This document shows positions 23,796 to 35,455 of a stretch of DNA of 64,000 nt, one piece after another. Within the stretch, counting starts at the first letter, position 1. The number at the start of each line of letters is the position of its first letter. The stretch covers positions 84,501 to 148,500 of the forward strand of contig JAJEKV010000312.1 of the NCBI GenBank assembly GCA_021234155.1, written 5' to 3'. The translations under genes and the position numbers were made by a program. The stretch is from Isoetes taiwanensis (Eukaryota; Streptophyta; Lycopodiopsida; Isoetales; Isoetaceae). The notes under the pieces are model-generated. The model had not been told where the DNA came from and searched no databases. It was given only the letters and a program-made list of their open reading frames with translations.

Positions 23796-25065
23796 ATAAA
23801 AAAGGATCTTGACGGGATCTACAAGGTATCTTTGAGAATCTAGGCGAATCTTTGTAGAATCTAAAGCGATCTTGGGTAGACTTATACATCTTGCTAGATA
23901 TGTTCTTTTGTACGTTGAGCATTGCAGATCCTCAAGTTAAGGACTCTCTCTTCTTTTCACTACTAACTATGCAGGAGTACATGGTTAAAGTTGTTATTTG
24001 GTCGCATACTCACGAAGTTGTCAAATTATTTTGCACGTCGTACACTTGTTGGGGATCCTCAGCTTCTAGTTAAAGAAATTGGGCTTCCAATTGAGATGGT
24101 TGAAAATATAATAGTTCCTGAATGAGTTAACGTTCAGAATTTGAAAATAGGTGACATCATTCAACGAGAACTCTGTAATGGTGATATTATTTTTGCTAGC
24201 ATATTTGAGCCAAAGGCAACCCCGCACGCTGAAAATAGGGGAATCCTTTATTGAGAACTCTGTAACGGTGATATTATTTTTGCTAGCATATCTAATTGAC
24301 AAGCATTCTTTGATTGCATTTAACGTTAAGATTCAGGAAAGGAAGGAATTAAACCCCTTAGTGTGCTGTAACAATTAGCAAATTCAATCATATGTAATTC
24401 ACATTACACCCTATGTAATTGAAAAGAATGCGGGAAGGGAAGCTTTATAGAGTCTGAAGAAATATAAAAGATTGTAAAATAATTTGGAGGAATGCCATTG
24501 AACATTTGAAAAATACAAGGCAATTGGAACAAACATTATCGAATCCACATAATCTTTTTTAGAGGAATCTTCATACAATCTTTGAGAATCTTTAGGAGTG
24601 TAGTAGAATTTTAAGGAATCTAGGTGAATGATTCACGTCGAATGTGCAGAATAATTTGAGAATTTGGTGACAATTCTACGACGTGCAGAATAATGTGAAA
24701 ATTTAGCGACAATACTGCCAATAAGTTCTTTGACCATGTGCTCCCTCGATAGCTGGTAGCAAAAAAGGTCTTAGCCCTTAAGTTGAGGTTCTGCATTGCT
24801 AGAAACTTGAAAGGTGTAGGACATATTTTGGCATTGTTTTGTGGGGGATCTTAAGAGAATCTAGCTACATCATTCACACTGGGTGTGCTTTGCAATGAAT
24901 TTTTGAATAATCTTAAGGAATACTCGCAGTAGCTTGGGGAATCTTAATATATCTGTAATAAAGCTCAAAGAATCTTATAGAATCTTTCCAGAATATTGGA
25001 TAGTCTTAATGGAATGCTGGTAAACTTAAAAATCTTATCGAAACTTACGTACGTACATTCGACTC
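23796..25065. repeat. Scattered GAATCT array remnants and a short direct duplication
   Basis: GAATCT-type arrays are visible at about 23810-23875, 24540-24625 and 24845-25035, separated by other DNA. GAGAACTCTGTAA followed by GGTGATATTATTTTTGCTAG occurs at 24166 and again at 24252. The block ACAAGCATTCTTTGATTGCAT at about 24299 has a diverged partner at about 51487. No gene was recognised. Confidence 0.65.
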
Positions 25066-25069
25066 CGTA

Positions 25070-25092
25070 CACTCCCTCATAGTACAAATACT

Positions 25093-25182
<90 letters not shown>

Positions 25183-25792
25183 TTATATATATAAAGGTAT
25201 ATCATAAAACTTTGGTATATCATGTGTCTGATTCTTACATGCCCGGATGCCGTCCGTTTAAGGTGGGGCCAGTGAGGTGGCAGCATCAGAGCCATCCATT
25301 TCTTATGAGCATGCATGGAGGCATGCATGGGTCATGCATGGGGGCATGTACCACATCCCGGGACCGTTGGATCGAAAGGGGAGGATAAATCCTAGCCCTT
25401 GATTTTTTGTAAGGAAGGTGCAAGGAAGGTCCCTTAAAGTAGATTTGGTGTAGCAGATCTTAGCCGTTAGATCAAAAGGTGAGCATAAATCCTAGCCATT
25501 CACTTTTAAATATTAAATTGATTTTTTTTTTAAAAGGAGGTGAGGTGTCACCATCATTAATAAAAAGGTAATGAGGTGGCAAAACATTTATGAGTGGACT
25601 TTCTAGGAAGCTTTCTTTTCTTTAATCGCCTTCAAAGGCACGTAGCTTGCAGTGGAGGGGTCGGATGAAGGTGGGACTCATGCCGTTGGATTCCTCTCGT
25701 CGAGAGCTTTCTCTCTCAGACGCCTCTCATGAGTGGTGCTTTGACACTATTTCGTCGCAGTTGCAGCCAACGTGATCGAACACTAAGAATCT
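25070..25792. repeat. Composite repeat unit 3: left module, long (TA)n and body type A
   Basis: The left module ACTCCCTCATAGTACAAATA plus CTTG leads into about 85 bases of pure (TA)n (about 25094-25178). The type-A body follows: GGCATGCATGGGTCATGCAT, CCGTTAGATCAAAAGG, GAGGTGTCACC, GACTTTCTAGGAAGCTTTC and GCCGTTGGATTCCTCTCGTC. It is the third full copy, in the same orientation as those at 13.0 and 14.8 kb. Confidence 0.75.
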
Positions 25793-26690
25793 TTTTGGAA
25801 TCTTAGAATTTTACGGAATTCATGGTAATTTTAGGAATCTCATGGAATCTAAAGGAATCTTCATAAATACGTGGAGAATCTATAGGAATCTTGATGTAAT
25901 CTTAGAGAATCTAGAGGAATCTTTATAGAATCTATGGGAATCTCAAGAGAATCTTTGGAAAATCAAAGGGAATCTACAAGAATTACGAGAGAATCTTTGA
26001 GAAATTAAGGGAATCCAAGGGAATAAGAATCTAGAGGAATCTTGATGGAATCATGTAAAGTCTAAGGGAATCTTCATAGGATCTTAGAGAATCTAGAGGA
26101 ATCTTAAGAGAATCTTTGGGAATCTAAGGGAATCTTTGGGAATTTAAGGGAATCTTCTAAAAGCTTTGAGAATCTAATGAAATCATGATGGAATCTTGGA
26201 GAATCATGGAGAATCTTCCTATAATCTAAAGGAATCTAGGAGAATCTTCATAAAATCTTGGAGAATTCAGTAGAATCTTGGGGAATCTAGGGAAATCTTC
26301 ATAGAATCTAGGGGAATCTCTATAGAATCTTGGAGAATCTAGGGGAATCTTTGTACAATCTAAAGGAATCTCAAGAGAATCTCAAGGAATCTATGAGAAT
26401 ATCAAGAGAACTTCTCTGAATCTAGGGAAATATAAGGAAATTTAGAGGAATCTTCATACAATCTTGGAGAATCTAGGAGAATCTACATAGAATCTTGAGG
26501 AATCTTGGGATAATCTTTGGAAATCTAGGAGAATCTAAAAAGAATCTATGTGAACATAGGAGATCTAAGGGAATCTTCATAAAATCTTTGAGAATCTAGG
26601 AGAATCTTGATAGAATCATAAAGAATCGAGGGGAATGCTTATAGAATCTTCATTAAATGATGCTGCATTGGCTTTCGGTCGAATTTGTAC
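25793..26690. repeat. Degenerate GAATCT-based tandem array 3
   Basis: A continuous array of GAATCT-core units, following unit 3 exactly as arrays 1 and 2 follow units 1 and 2. It ends at another left module (ACTCCCTCATAGTATAAATA) at about 26691. Confidence 0.85.
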
Positions 26691-26819
<129 letters not shown>

Positions 26820-28141
26820 TAGCCAAAACCAAAACCAAAGCCTAGTTTAGCCATCCAAAAAGCCCTGGGTAAACCAAAAGCTGATGGACTTATCAGTCCT
26901 TTTGGTTTTAGATAAAACCAAAAGGGAACCTTGGAAACCAAATAAGTTTGAAGATTTGTATACCTACTAATTATGCTGAGTATGAATTTTAAACCCAAAC
27001 GTGGATATGGACAAAGGGAAACTATTTATTCACTGATGTTAACTATAATATTAAGGAAGAACAATCAAAATATTCCAGCAATGCAAAACATTGAGTAGAA
27101 GACAGAAAGTGTTAAGGAGTACAAGTCAGAAGATGCATAATAATAAAGGATCTATCAGATCAACCAGAAATGCAATATTACCAGCAATATACTACCCATA
27201 ACTCAACTATAGTAGAAAATGTAATATATTGATATGACAAAAAATGTTGGTAGCAATATGATAACTAAAGGCAAAAAGATAATTCAGTTCAAGTGTATAT
27301 TACAGCCGTGATGGTTTAGCTTCCAAATATTTCCAAAGGTACAGAAAAAGCATACCACAAAAGGTGATTATAATAAGCAGATTTGTAGAAGAAAGATCAG
27401 CTGAATAATTCCAAACCGTATAATTCTTGCAAATACCAACCATACAAGAGATATGGGAAAAGGAAGTTCGGTTACCTGTAGCACAAATAGCAATAGTTAG
27501 CCTTATGAGGGTAAAAACTGCTAGTGCTAACAGGTAAGCAATGAACTATCCTTGGCTTATCGCCCGTCACCCACAAATTAAAATACATAATGCATAAACC
27601 ATAAAACATAAAACATAGCTGAAAATACAAATTTACAGTTGGTAGCAAACTAGGAAAATAGTCCGCGATAGAACACTGTCATAAATCAGAGTGTTAAATG
27701 CCAAAGTTAGATCCCTAAGTAACGGCTTTCATATTGGGAGCAGAGGTTGTTATTAGATGTGGGCCAATATAATTTTTAGACATGCAGGCATGCGAAGTAG
27801 TAGCAAGAAGCTATCATAGTGGAGATGGCAGAAAATCTAATAAAGTAATGTTAGTGGTGCGACCATCAGCAAACTATCAGTTATAAATTATCAGTCCTAT
27901 GAGCGGGTTGTGAATTTTGGATAGACAAGTAATATATGTCTGAGTGATATTGCAGATCATGCCAATGTTACAGCAACAGATTAATCAACCATTTACAAAG
28001 GTAAAGAGCGAGAAATTAGCTTGAATATAGAATAAACAAGTGAAGTAATATTATAGTAAACACCTAAACCTATACCAATCTAGTGGAAAGTATGTGTTAG
28101 GCCACATTACTGGACATCAGTAATTAGTAATAGACAGCCAT

Positions 28142-30650
28142 ATGTAGCATAATAACAAGGGGTTGTTTTCGTATTTTTGTACGCTTTTTAACATGGTTTT
28201 TATATGATTTCTAGGGTGTATTCCATGGGATGTACAGATCAGTACATCTAGAGTGTGCATACCCCAAAAGTGATTTTAATGTTTTCTTCCAATGGTGGGC
28301 ACCCATGTATTTTTTATCTTGTACTTGGTGGTGTATGTATTTTGGGGCATTGCATGCAGACCTCGAGGGTTTTAGTTTTAGGATTTGTGAATTTCTTCAT
28401 CAAGCTCTGCTTTGGATATGGCTGTGAGTGAGGGACTTCAGAGTTTAAGGCGAGCGGTGAACTAGCTTCCACAAAGGTATTAAATTTTTGCATTTACATT
28501 TGCTCATCGTGTCAAGCGGATGTATGTTTATCCTAAACCTCCGGAAACGCAGCCACCGTCTACTCTTGCCATGAAGCTACAATTTACTCTTGCCAGGCCA
28601 TTCCGCCCCATTCATGATGGATTTGGTCGAGTCCAAACAGTTGCAGATGGATTTGGGCGAGTCCAGACAGTTCCAGACGGATTTGAGGCTTGTTGGTTGT
28701 TTCGGTAAAAACTTGTGAGGGCCTTATATGATGGATTCTGAGGCTCATTCTATCAAATATCAAAATATCATGGGACGGTATTTGTCGGTATGCGAATCTC
28801 TATTTGGCGAAAGGCGTTGACTAGCGATTTATCCATTCTTTGGGTTATTTCGAGGGTGCCGGGCAAGAAGATCCGTGATCACAAAGCGTGGCTGTGCGTT
28901 TGAGTTTGAGGCAGTAATATTATATCTGTAAGTCTAAGTTTGACGCAGTAGCTATTTCAAAATCTGGTTGTCATTTTAAGCTTGTTGATGACGATTTTGG
29001 TGAAGTTGAATTGTTGTGGCAATCTTATATGGTAGGAGTTATTAGGAGGCACCTTAGGATGGAGAATGCAGTTCGATTGGAATCATCCTTTTCTTTTCAA
29101 TCAGGCATTTCTCTCTAAAATTTTGCTTCTCGGTGCATGCAGCCACATTCCATGGCCTTGCAGAACCCCAAACAGATTTCTTTTCGGCTTTTTCTTTTGA
29201 TTCCTTCATTATTACGATCGTATAGGACTCTTATGGCGAAGTTTTGGTCGGGAATGGTACATTCAAAATGGTAGATTTTGGTAAGCGTTTGGGGCAAAAA
29301 GGGGATCCGCTCTTTGCGATCAATGCGGTGGGTTTGATTTGTGGAAAGTGGTGAAGGATGATTCTTTGAAGAAGTTAAAGGCGTTGATGCTATATGTTGG
29401 AGCATTATTTAAATGCGAAACATAATGCGGTGAGGGCCGGGATCGACGCAGTTCTGCGCAGTCTTAGCACGGGATATTCGCGGCTTATAAGCTGATAAAC
29501 CTTCTGGAATTCTATAGTCACATAGTATTTGGTTTACCTCAGTGTCATCCCTTTAGAAAAGGTGCTAGGGAGCAGTAGGTACAACTAGAACCGTGTTATA
29601 TGCGACGACACCACCCTAAAATACTGTTGTTTTGGCATGACGAGTAAGCTCTTCTCCCCGTCCTTTTTCTTTCCTCACTTCTTTACTAAGATGGTTACAA
29701 GGACACGATGGGTTCAAGTCCCACTGGTTGGCAATATTTACTTGGCAAACTTGTTATCGTCGTGCAGATATTGATGCTACAACATATGTTTAATGCTACA
29801 AGACGCTCTGTTTTACGATTTCTCATCAGGAAAAGATGCTATAGATGCACACAATGCTGCAATTTTTATTCACGAGAGTATTCTCTCATGGATATTTATA
29901 TCATCTTTGGTGGATAGGGAACCTATAATCCAGCATATGTGATTTGTGTTTGCTCGTAGCAGCATCCCATCATGCAACTAATGCACATCATTGTATTTTT
30001 ATTAAAACAAAGCAGTTTTATCATTCTAGGCTTGTCTCATGTAATTGGATTACATGCACAAATATTTCTAAAATTGGTACATGCAAAAGTGAATTAAAAT
30101 TTTTTACATGCATTTATGCCATTCATAGTGCTCGAAATGACCGAAGGGCTTTATTAGGGCCCGAAGGGCCCAAAATTTTTTGTAATACAACAACCAACAC
30201 ATATATACCATTAACATTAATTACCTCAAACCATTGCATCCAACACATTTAAAATAAAATCCCCCTAAAACCCCCTTTGGTTTGGGTGCATATTCACACG
30301 GGGGGTTACGTAGGGCAGCGAGAGCCCCTAAAAACTTACAATACATGTATAAAATTAATACCATTAAGTACATTCTCTTAAACCTTATGGTATTTTGCAA
30401 ACTTTAATATACAGTATACAAAAACCTGTACAGGCATACCCCACAAACGAGGGTCACTATGAATGGTCCAGATCAAGGAATAAAGGGCAAATATGCCCAT
30501 CCGATAGCTCTCGATGTCCGGAGTAACCCCCCGTGTGAATATGCACCCAAACCAAAGGGGGTTTTAGGGGGATTTTATTTTAAATGTGTTGGATACAATG
30601 GTTTGAGGTAATTAATGTTAATGGTATATATGTGTTGGTTGTTGTATTAC
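28142..30650. mobile_element. 2.5-kb insertion inside the left direct repeat
   Basis: The right repeat reads ACAGCCATACATCCATAAC without interruption (about 38477-38495). The left repeat reads ACAGCCATA, then 2.5 kb of foreign DNA, then CATCCATAAC. The insertion starts TGTAGCATAATAACAAGG and ends GGTTGTTGTATTA. Its ends are only weakly inverted (about 11 of 16 bases), and the target duplication could be TA or absent. It contains no recognised transposase. Its right end coincides with the end of a strong inverted-repeat element (30181-30651). It may be a non-autonomous transposon that carries host sequence. Confidence 0.8.
28616..28688 (+). repeat. 30-bp tandem repeat in an open frame
   Basis: GATGGATTTGG.CGAGTCC followed by A.ACAGTT(G/C)CA is repeated twice, with a third partial copy (GACGGATTTGAGG). 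The unit is 30 bases, a multiple of three. In the frame 28520-28708 it gives DGFGRVQTVA and DGFGRVQTVP. Whether the 62-codon frame is translated is unknown. Confidence 0.6.
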
Positions 30651-30651
30651 A
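30181..30651. mobile_element. Foldback/MITE-like element with 129-bp near-perfect inverted repeats
   Basis: The left arm 30181-30309 (TGTAATACAACAACCAACAC ... CACGGGGGGTTAC) is the reverse complement of the right arm 30523-30651, with one mismatch seen (CATTGCATCC versus CATTGTATCC). The 213-base centre has no open frame worth noting. Long, nearly identical arms point to a young foldback element or MITE. It forms the right end of the larger insertion. Confidence 0.85.
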
Positions 30652-31100
30652 TCCATAACAGCATAATTGCATCATAACAGGTAAGACCAATCTGACTCCA
30701 AATTAACCCAGCGAGATTATTAATCAGAAGTTCATAATCAAAGAAAATTGTTATCCTACAATATCCACCATATGCTAGTTATGATATACCAGTGGATCAC
30801 ACTATATTAGTACAAATTAAATAAGGCAGATGCGCTAATCATTACGAGAATTAAATAGGAGATCAGTGGAGAAGAAAATAATCAAGTCAAATCCTACCAT
30901 TGAACTTGCATAAATAACACACCAACATAAGATAACCATACTCAGATCAGGGCACTGAAAATGTGGAATCAAGCATAGAGCAATTTACATGAGATAGCAA
31001 TCAAAACATATTGAAGCAAAATGGGCCATAATACTACCATACAGATCCGAATTATGTGCCTATATTCTTCATTTAAGGGAACTGAAAAAATTAATCAAAC

Positions 31101-31440
31101 CTGATTGGGCTGCAGCTCATCATCAGATTTTTCTTCATCAGATATATCCTCTATAGACAGGGGCACATGGATAATATTGGAAGGCTCATGGATGGTGTTG
31201 GAAGGCTCAGCATTTTTGCCAGCATTGCTGCAGCTTTGAATCCCAGATGCCATGAATTTCTTGATGTTACTGTCTCCACTCTCCCTACTGGGATCAATCC
31301 CATTAATCCTGCATAATTCCAGCAATTGTGCCTTGGTAGGCTGCACACTGGGATGCTCAATCCCTCTTCTCCTAAGAATTTCTATAAGCTTATGTCTGGT
31401 GTGCCCTTTGTTTTGGGCGCCCTCCGGGCGTCCAGCCATG
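31101..31440 (-). CDS. SAP/HeH-like domain exon of the retroelement (left copy, intact)
   Basis: The minus-strand frame runs from ATG at 31439-31437 and encodes about 113 residues. A basic start (MAGRPEGAQNKGHTRHKL) leads into a helix-extended loop-helix-like segment at residues 16-50, IEILRRRGIEHPSVQPTKAQ then LLELCRINGID. The tail is acidic (SIEDISDEEKSDDELQPNQ). The core resembles SAP and HeH domains, which bind DNA; this is a motif-level resemblance, not a proven assignment. An acceptor-like GCATTAG precedes it, and its 3' end, AATCAG/GTTTGA, is a good donor in phase 0. In the right repeat the same exon would sit upstream of ORF1, so it probably supplies the N terminus of the element protein. 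Confidence 0.65.
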
Positions 31441-32893
31441 CTAATGCGAAAAAATGCAGGTGTTCAAACACTCAACATGCCTTATATGGTCGGCCAGCAG
31501 GTTAAGCTAAGCTAATATCATGTTTGCAGTATTAAATAAGTATAAAGCTAGCTGATTAAGATGTATATTCAACAAATACAAGAATCGAAAAACCAGTTAC
31601 CTGAGAAAACCCTAAAGTAGTAAGGTCCAGAAAAAGCCATTGCAAAACTCCAGTTACGGGTAAGACAGTTAAGGGTCTTTGTATAATCCGAAAATATCTT
31701 GTGCAAATTTCCAGCTCAGGGAGCGACAGTTAGTGATTATACATCACTCGACTTTTTGCTTCAGAAGCCGTGAAGAAGATCTAGGGTTACGCCTCCACGT
31801 CCGGCATTATTTGCACTGCCCTAAAATTTCAATAATATAGAGGTCCACCATATTAAGACAATATTTAAATAATGCTGAACTTAAGCAATTTGTGAACATT
31901 CAAGTACAAGATACCCCTAGGCACCATATTTTAAGACAATGTAGCATACTCCATTAGAGGTGTATTTTACTCATATATGCCCTGTTTGCTTCAAATATAT
32001 TGCTCTCACATAATACATAATGATTGCATCCTGCCATTCTATTTATAAAAAGCCATAATTTCAAGTTTTCACCCTGAGGGCTTATAATCCCGAGTAGGCT
32101 GGTATCACACCATTAGTTGTAGTGCCATCTTCCATGCTTATGATCAGTACCTATTTTCCCTATTAGAGGGCTCTCTGTAGTAAGTTCAATTAGCAAGAAT
32201 TGAATCAAATTTAACAAACATAAACAAAGTTAAACAAAATTAGCCAGCCCCGGATCTTGCTGCATTTATTCATCATTTGCCTTGCTATCCTTTCCAACAG
32301 CATTGCATCTCTACCCAATAATTATTATGCCATATTATGCACCGTACATCAAGATTGGCTATAAAGATATTAAGCTAGTTAATGGTGCCGATCAAACAGT
32401 GCAAGTTTAGGTAATAAGAAACAAACCAAGGCCATGGAAAATTAGTGGTTGGGATGAAACCGAACAGGACAGAACAAGGGTTCAACATTCATGTGGCAAA
32501 CCCATAAGCCAAATAGGAATTAACCAAGCTTCAAATGTACCTTGAGGGCCATCAGAACAGGACCCAGTAGAAATATTTTGCCCAAATAGTATTAGTCATC
32601 AAAGGTATCTCTTTGTTCATGGTACAGTCCTTACCTGGTAAAAGCACCAAAGGAAAGGCCTGAATTACAACATTAAGTGAAAGAGGATAAGAATCTGGGA
32701 TTTAAATCATAATAATTCACAGCCTAGCTGGCACAAATGTCAAAGGAGTATACCCTATGCTAGCCATCAAGGTACCAGTTTATAACTAATACAACAGGAT
32801 GAGAAGAGAATGGCTTAGAGAACACTTGAGACAAGACTGTAGAATCATTGCTTATTGAGGAAATCTAGTAATTATCCAAAAACAAACAAAGGC

Positions 32894-32896
<3 letters not shown>

Positions 32897-32986
<90 letters not shown>
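32897..32986. repeat. (TA)n microsatellite at the left repeat/core junction
   Basis: About 90 bases of uninterrupted (TA)n separate the end of the left repeat (GGCCACATAT) from the core. The right repeat ends at the same GGCCACATAT followed by the host flank. Thus both ends of each repeat abut TA-rich DNA. Confidence 0.9.
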
Positions 32987-32988
<2 letters not shown>

Positions 32989-32994
32989 CTACCT

Positions 32995-33071
32995 CCTGCC
33001 GGAAGGCAGGGGTGTCCCTATTAGTGCAATCATAAGGGCTGGAGGGCCCCTATGATAGGGACCCCCCTGCC
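32995..33071 (-). other. Strong nested hairpin just downstream of the RT frame
   Basis: Outer arms 33005-33021 and 33055-33071 are complementary apart from one position (GGCAGGGGTGTCCCTAT against ATAGGGACCCCCCTGCC). Inner arms 33031-33039 and 33046-33054 pair with one mismatch around a GGAGGG loop. A second hairpin, CCTGCC-GGAA-GGCAGG at 32995-33010, competes for the outer arm. On the minus strand it lies directly after the RT stop, where a structured 3' RNA element could be recognised by the RT. It has no hammerhead core (no CTGATGA...GAAA). Confidence 0.7.
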
Positions 33072-33085
33072 AACTAGAACATGCG

Positions 33086-35203
33086 TCAAAGAAAGTAATA
33101 CCTGTGCTTGCTGATTTCCATTCTCAAAATGCTGATATCATACCTCAATCCAGGGAAATTGTCATGATATAAAACTCTACTAACTTTGTGCCATACATCC
33201 TTCTTTTGAAACCCATTTCTAGTAAAGCATTCCATAAGTCCCAGAATGTCAAGAGCAGCATTTGCAGGATTGCTATGCACATATAAAAAGGGCTGAATTT
33301 GTGAGATGATAATGTTACAAGCCATTAAATATGGTCGGCAGCTAGAAGCATGCACAAATCTAGAAACCTTAAAAGGTAACTTGGCTCTTTTATCATATCT
33401 TCTTGTGATATAGACTCCATGCTGTGGTGCTAATACTTCAATAGTCATATTTAGGAAATCAATTTTCCTACCGATCTGTCCACCTTCCCAGTATAGCGTC
33501 TCATCCTTAATGCCTATATGTTTTGTATCATAAATGAGCCTGTTGTTGGAATCTTCATTATATAGTCCCAAATATTTTCTGATAAAGGGATTATTAATGC
33601 TGGCCAGATCATCAATATATCTGCACGTATTCCTGAATGCAGCAGCATCCACTAGTTTGCCTTCCGTAATAAGCCCAAGGATGAATTTCATTTCAAACCA
33701 TGCAAGGTAAAGGTTGCACCAGCCTGGGCTAGATGCAAATCCCATAGGGATACCCCTGATCTGCTTCCAAATGCCATTATACATGGCCAAAAAGCAATTG
33801 CTAAGTAGCCAGTTGTTAAGCAAAATAAATTTTTCTTTATCTAGCCGATACCATTTATTTTCAGCTGGTATTTTGTCCTTCCATTCCGAAAAGACCCATA
33901 TATTTATCGAGATTGTGTACCACATCTCATACTTAGCATGAATTTGCTGTTTGTATTTCCAAACCATATTTATGATGTTTTCCATGATGTGGCAGATTCC
34001 GTCATCACCAGTCAGAGGTATGTTCTCATAACACTTAGTAATATCTGCGACAAACACATTACTGATCTTGGCAGGGAGGTTACATGCCATGTCATAAATG
34101 GAATTAATAACCCAGGAGGCTCTGATTTTTTCAGAGGTAAATAGATTGGCTGCAGCACATTTATCATGGCATATTATTGTCCATGCCTCAAGTAGCAGAT
34201 TAAGCCCATTAGAGATTATTGCAGCAGCAACAGAAAATATGCTGTCATGCGCATTGGTGATCCAACGGTATTCATTTTTATGTGCCTTGAACACACCTAA
34301 TAGAAAAGGAAGCTCCTCAGATGCAATGTGCCTGTCACCAAGTATACTGTGAAGATCATTTCTGATTTGGCTTACTAAGTTATTCTTAGCAATGTCACAT
34401 TCAAGAAAATCACCACTATTAAGCCTTTTAGTAGCCTCAAGCCTGATGTGCCAGGGGCAAATAAATGAAGGGTTGTTTGCTGCCTTATCAACACCAGATA
34501 CGTAAAGATTTTTCCCAATCCATTCAATATTTTTAATAACCAGCCCATCCTTGATTGGAAACTTCCTGCTTTTGGCTGAGTTTTTTTGTATGAAATCTTT
34601 TGCCAACCATTTGGTTTCCTTCCTGAGGGCTTTTTTACAGCTATCAACCAGACTACTGTCCATAGAGGAGAATAAGGATTTATGCACTGCAAAAAACTGT
34701 TCAATGGTTCTAATCATCTCAAGTTTGAATTGTTGTAGAGTAAAAGGTTGATCAGGGATAAAATTGAGCCCAAACGAGAACCATCTTCTTAATGTTTTAT
34801 TATGCACAATTGCAAGATCAGTAGTTCGAACATGTTTGATCAGAGGATCTTTGAACCTTTCCAGATTAGGATTTGAACAAGGACATTTAGGTTGCTCAAT
34901 ATCAGCAAAAACATTTCTAGGTTTGTAAAAAATGCTTTTCAGGGTTGATGTATATCTCCAGCCAAAGGTAGTATTGTTCCATATTTCAGATCCAATGTCC
35001 CCTAAATAACTGCTGAGCACATTTCTAAATGCACTGGGAAAATCAATTTTGTCTACCTCTTTTGAAAAGTATGTGAAGTGTACATATTTTTGTTTCTGCC
35101 CTTCCCTAACAGTTTTGAGTTTTATTCGTCCATCAATAGTCCGCGAGAGCTCCTTCCATTTAATCTGTTGATAACACCCATAGCATGGGATAAATTTGTA
35201 GGT
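33086..35203 (-). CDS. Penelope-like reverse transcriptase
   Basis: The frame is open from 35203 and has 645 codons from a GTG at 35020. In that 644-aa numbering the RT motifs are: fingers LLGVFKAHKNEYRWI (about 241-254), motif A VADITKCYENIP (D326), motif B RGIPMGFASSPGWCNLYLA (422-440), motif C RYIDD (D470, D471), then KIDFLNMTIEV, and a thumb-start RFVHASSCRPY in place of the usual S.HP.H. This order and the DKA.NN segment near 178 match Penelope-like RTs. All three catalytic Asp are present. A spacer of about 85 residues between motifs A and B is unusually long. The N-terminal part has a Cys-rich KCPCSNPN. No RNase H, integrase or GIY-YIG domain follows. A likely acceptor (TATCAACAG at about 35165) would make 35164 the exon start, in phase with ORF1. 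The frame ends at a TGA, with a donor-like CACAG/GTATTA just before it. Confidence 0.85.
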   Translation of the reverse strand, partial: TYKFIPCYGCYQQIKWKELSRTIDGRIKLKTVREGQKQKYVHFTYFSKEVDKIDFPSAFRNVLSSYLGDIGSEIWNNTTFGWRYTSTLKSIFYKPRNVFADIEQPKCPCSNPNLERFKDPLIKHVRTTDLAIVHNKTLRRWFSFGLNFIPDQPFTLQQFKLEMIRTIEQFFAVHKSLFSSMDSSLVDSCKKALRKETKWLAKDFIQKNSAKSRKFPIKDGLVIKNIEWIGKNLYVSGVDKAANNPSFICPWHIRLEATKRLNSGDFLECDIAKNNLVSQIRNDLHSILGDRHIASEELPFLLGVFKAHKNEYRWITNAHDSIFSVAAAIISNGLNLLLEAWTIICHDKCAAANLFTSEKIRASWVINSIYDMACNLPAKISNVFVADITKCYENIPLTGDDGICHIMENIINMVWKYKQQIHAKYEMWYTISINIWVFSEWKDKIPAENKWYRLDKEKFILLNNWLLSNCFLAMYNGIWKQIRGIPMGFASSPGWCNLYLAWFEMKFILGLITEGKLVDAAAFRNTCRYIDDLASINNPFIRKYLGLYNEDSNNRLIYDTKHIGIKDETLYWEGGQIGRKIDFLNMTIEVLAPQHGVYITRRYDKRAKLPFKVSRFVHASSCRPYLMACNIIISQIQPFLYVHSNPANAALDILGLMECFTRNGFQKKDVWHKVSRVLYHDNFPGLRYDISILRMEISKHRYYFL

Positions 35204-35455
35204 TCAAGTCTGGTATAATTTGCAGGCACTGTGGCCATACAAAGTCATAAAGAGAATGCATAACATGCATAGTGCAGTATTTCAAGCATCACAAATAAAT
35301 TGAAGAAAGTAACTCAAATAGATTGAAAAAGGTAACTTATCAAAGTTTTTAACAAAATATTAGTACCATACTTGGTAATATCAGATATAATATGAGTGCA
35401 GTGGCAAAATTAAATGTCAGCCTAGGTGTAACAGTACACCCAGTGCACCTTAACA

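Noticed and set aside
25092-25388. Long Tyr-Ile repeat open frames in (TA)n tracts (also 16417, 26635, 26653 and 32855)
   Set aside because: They are translations of pure dinucleotide repeats and carry no protein signal.
29690-29740. Second tRNA-like or SINE head (GGGTTCAAGTCCCAC)
   Set aside because: A B-box-like sequence is present, but no convincing A box or tail at the right distance.
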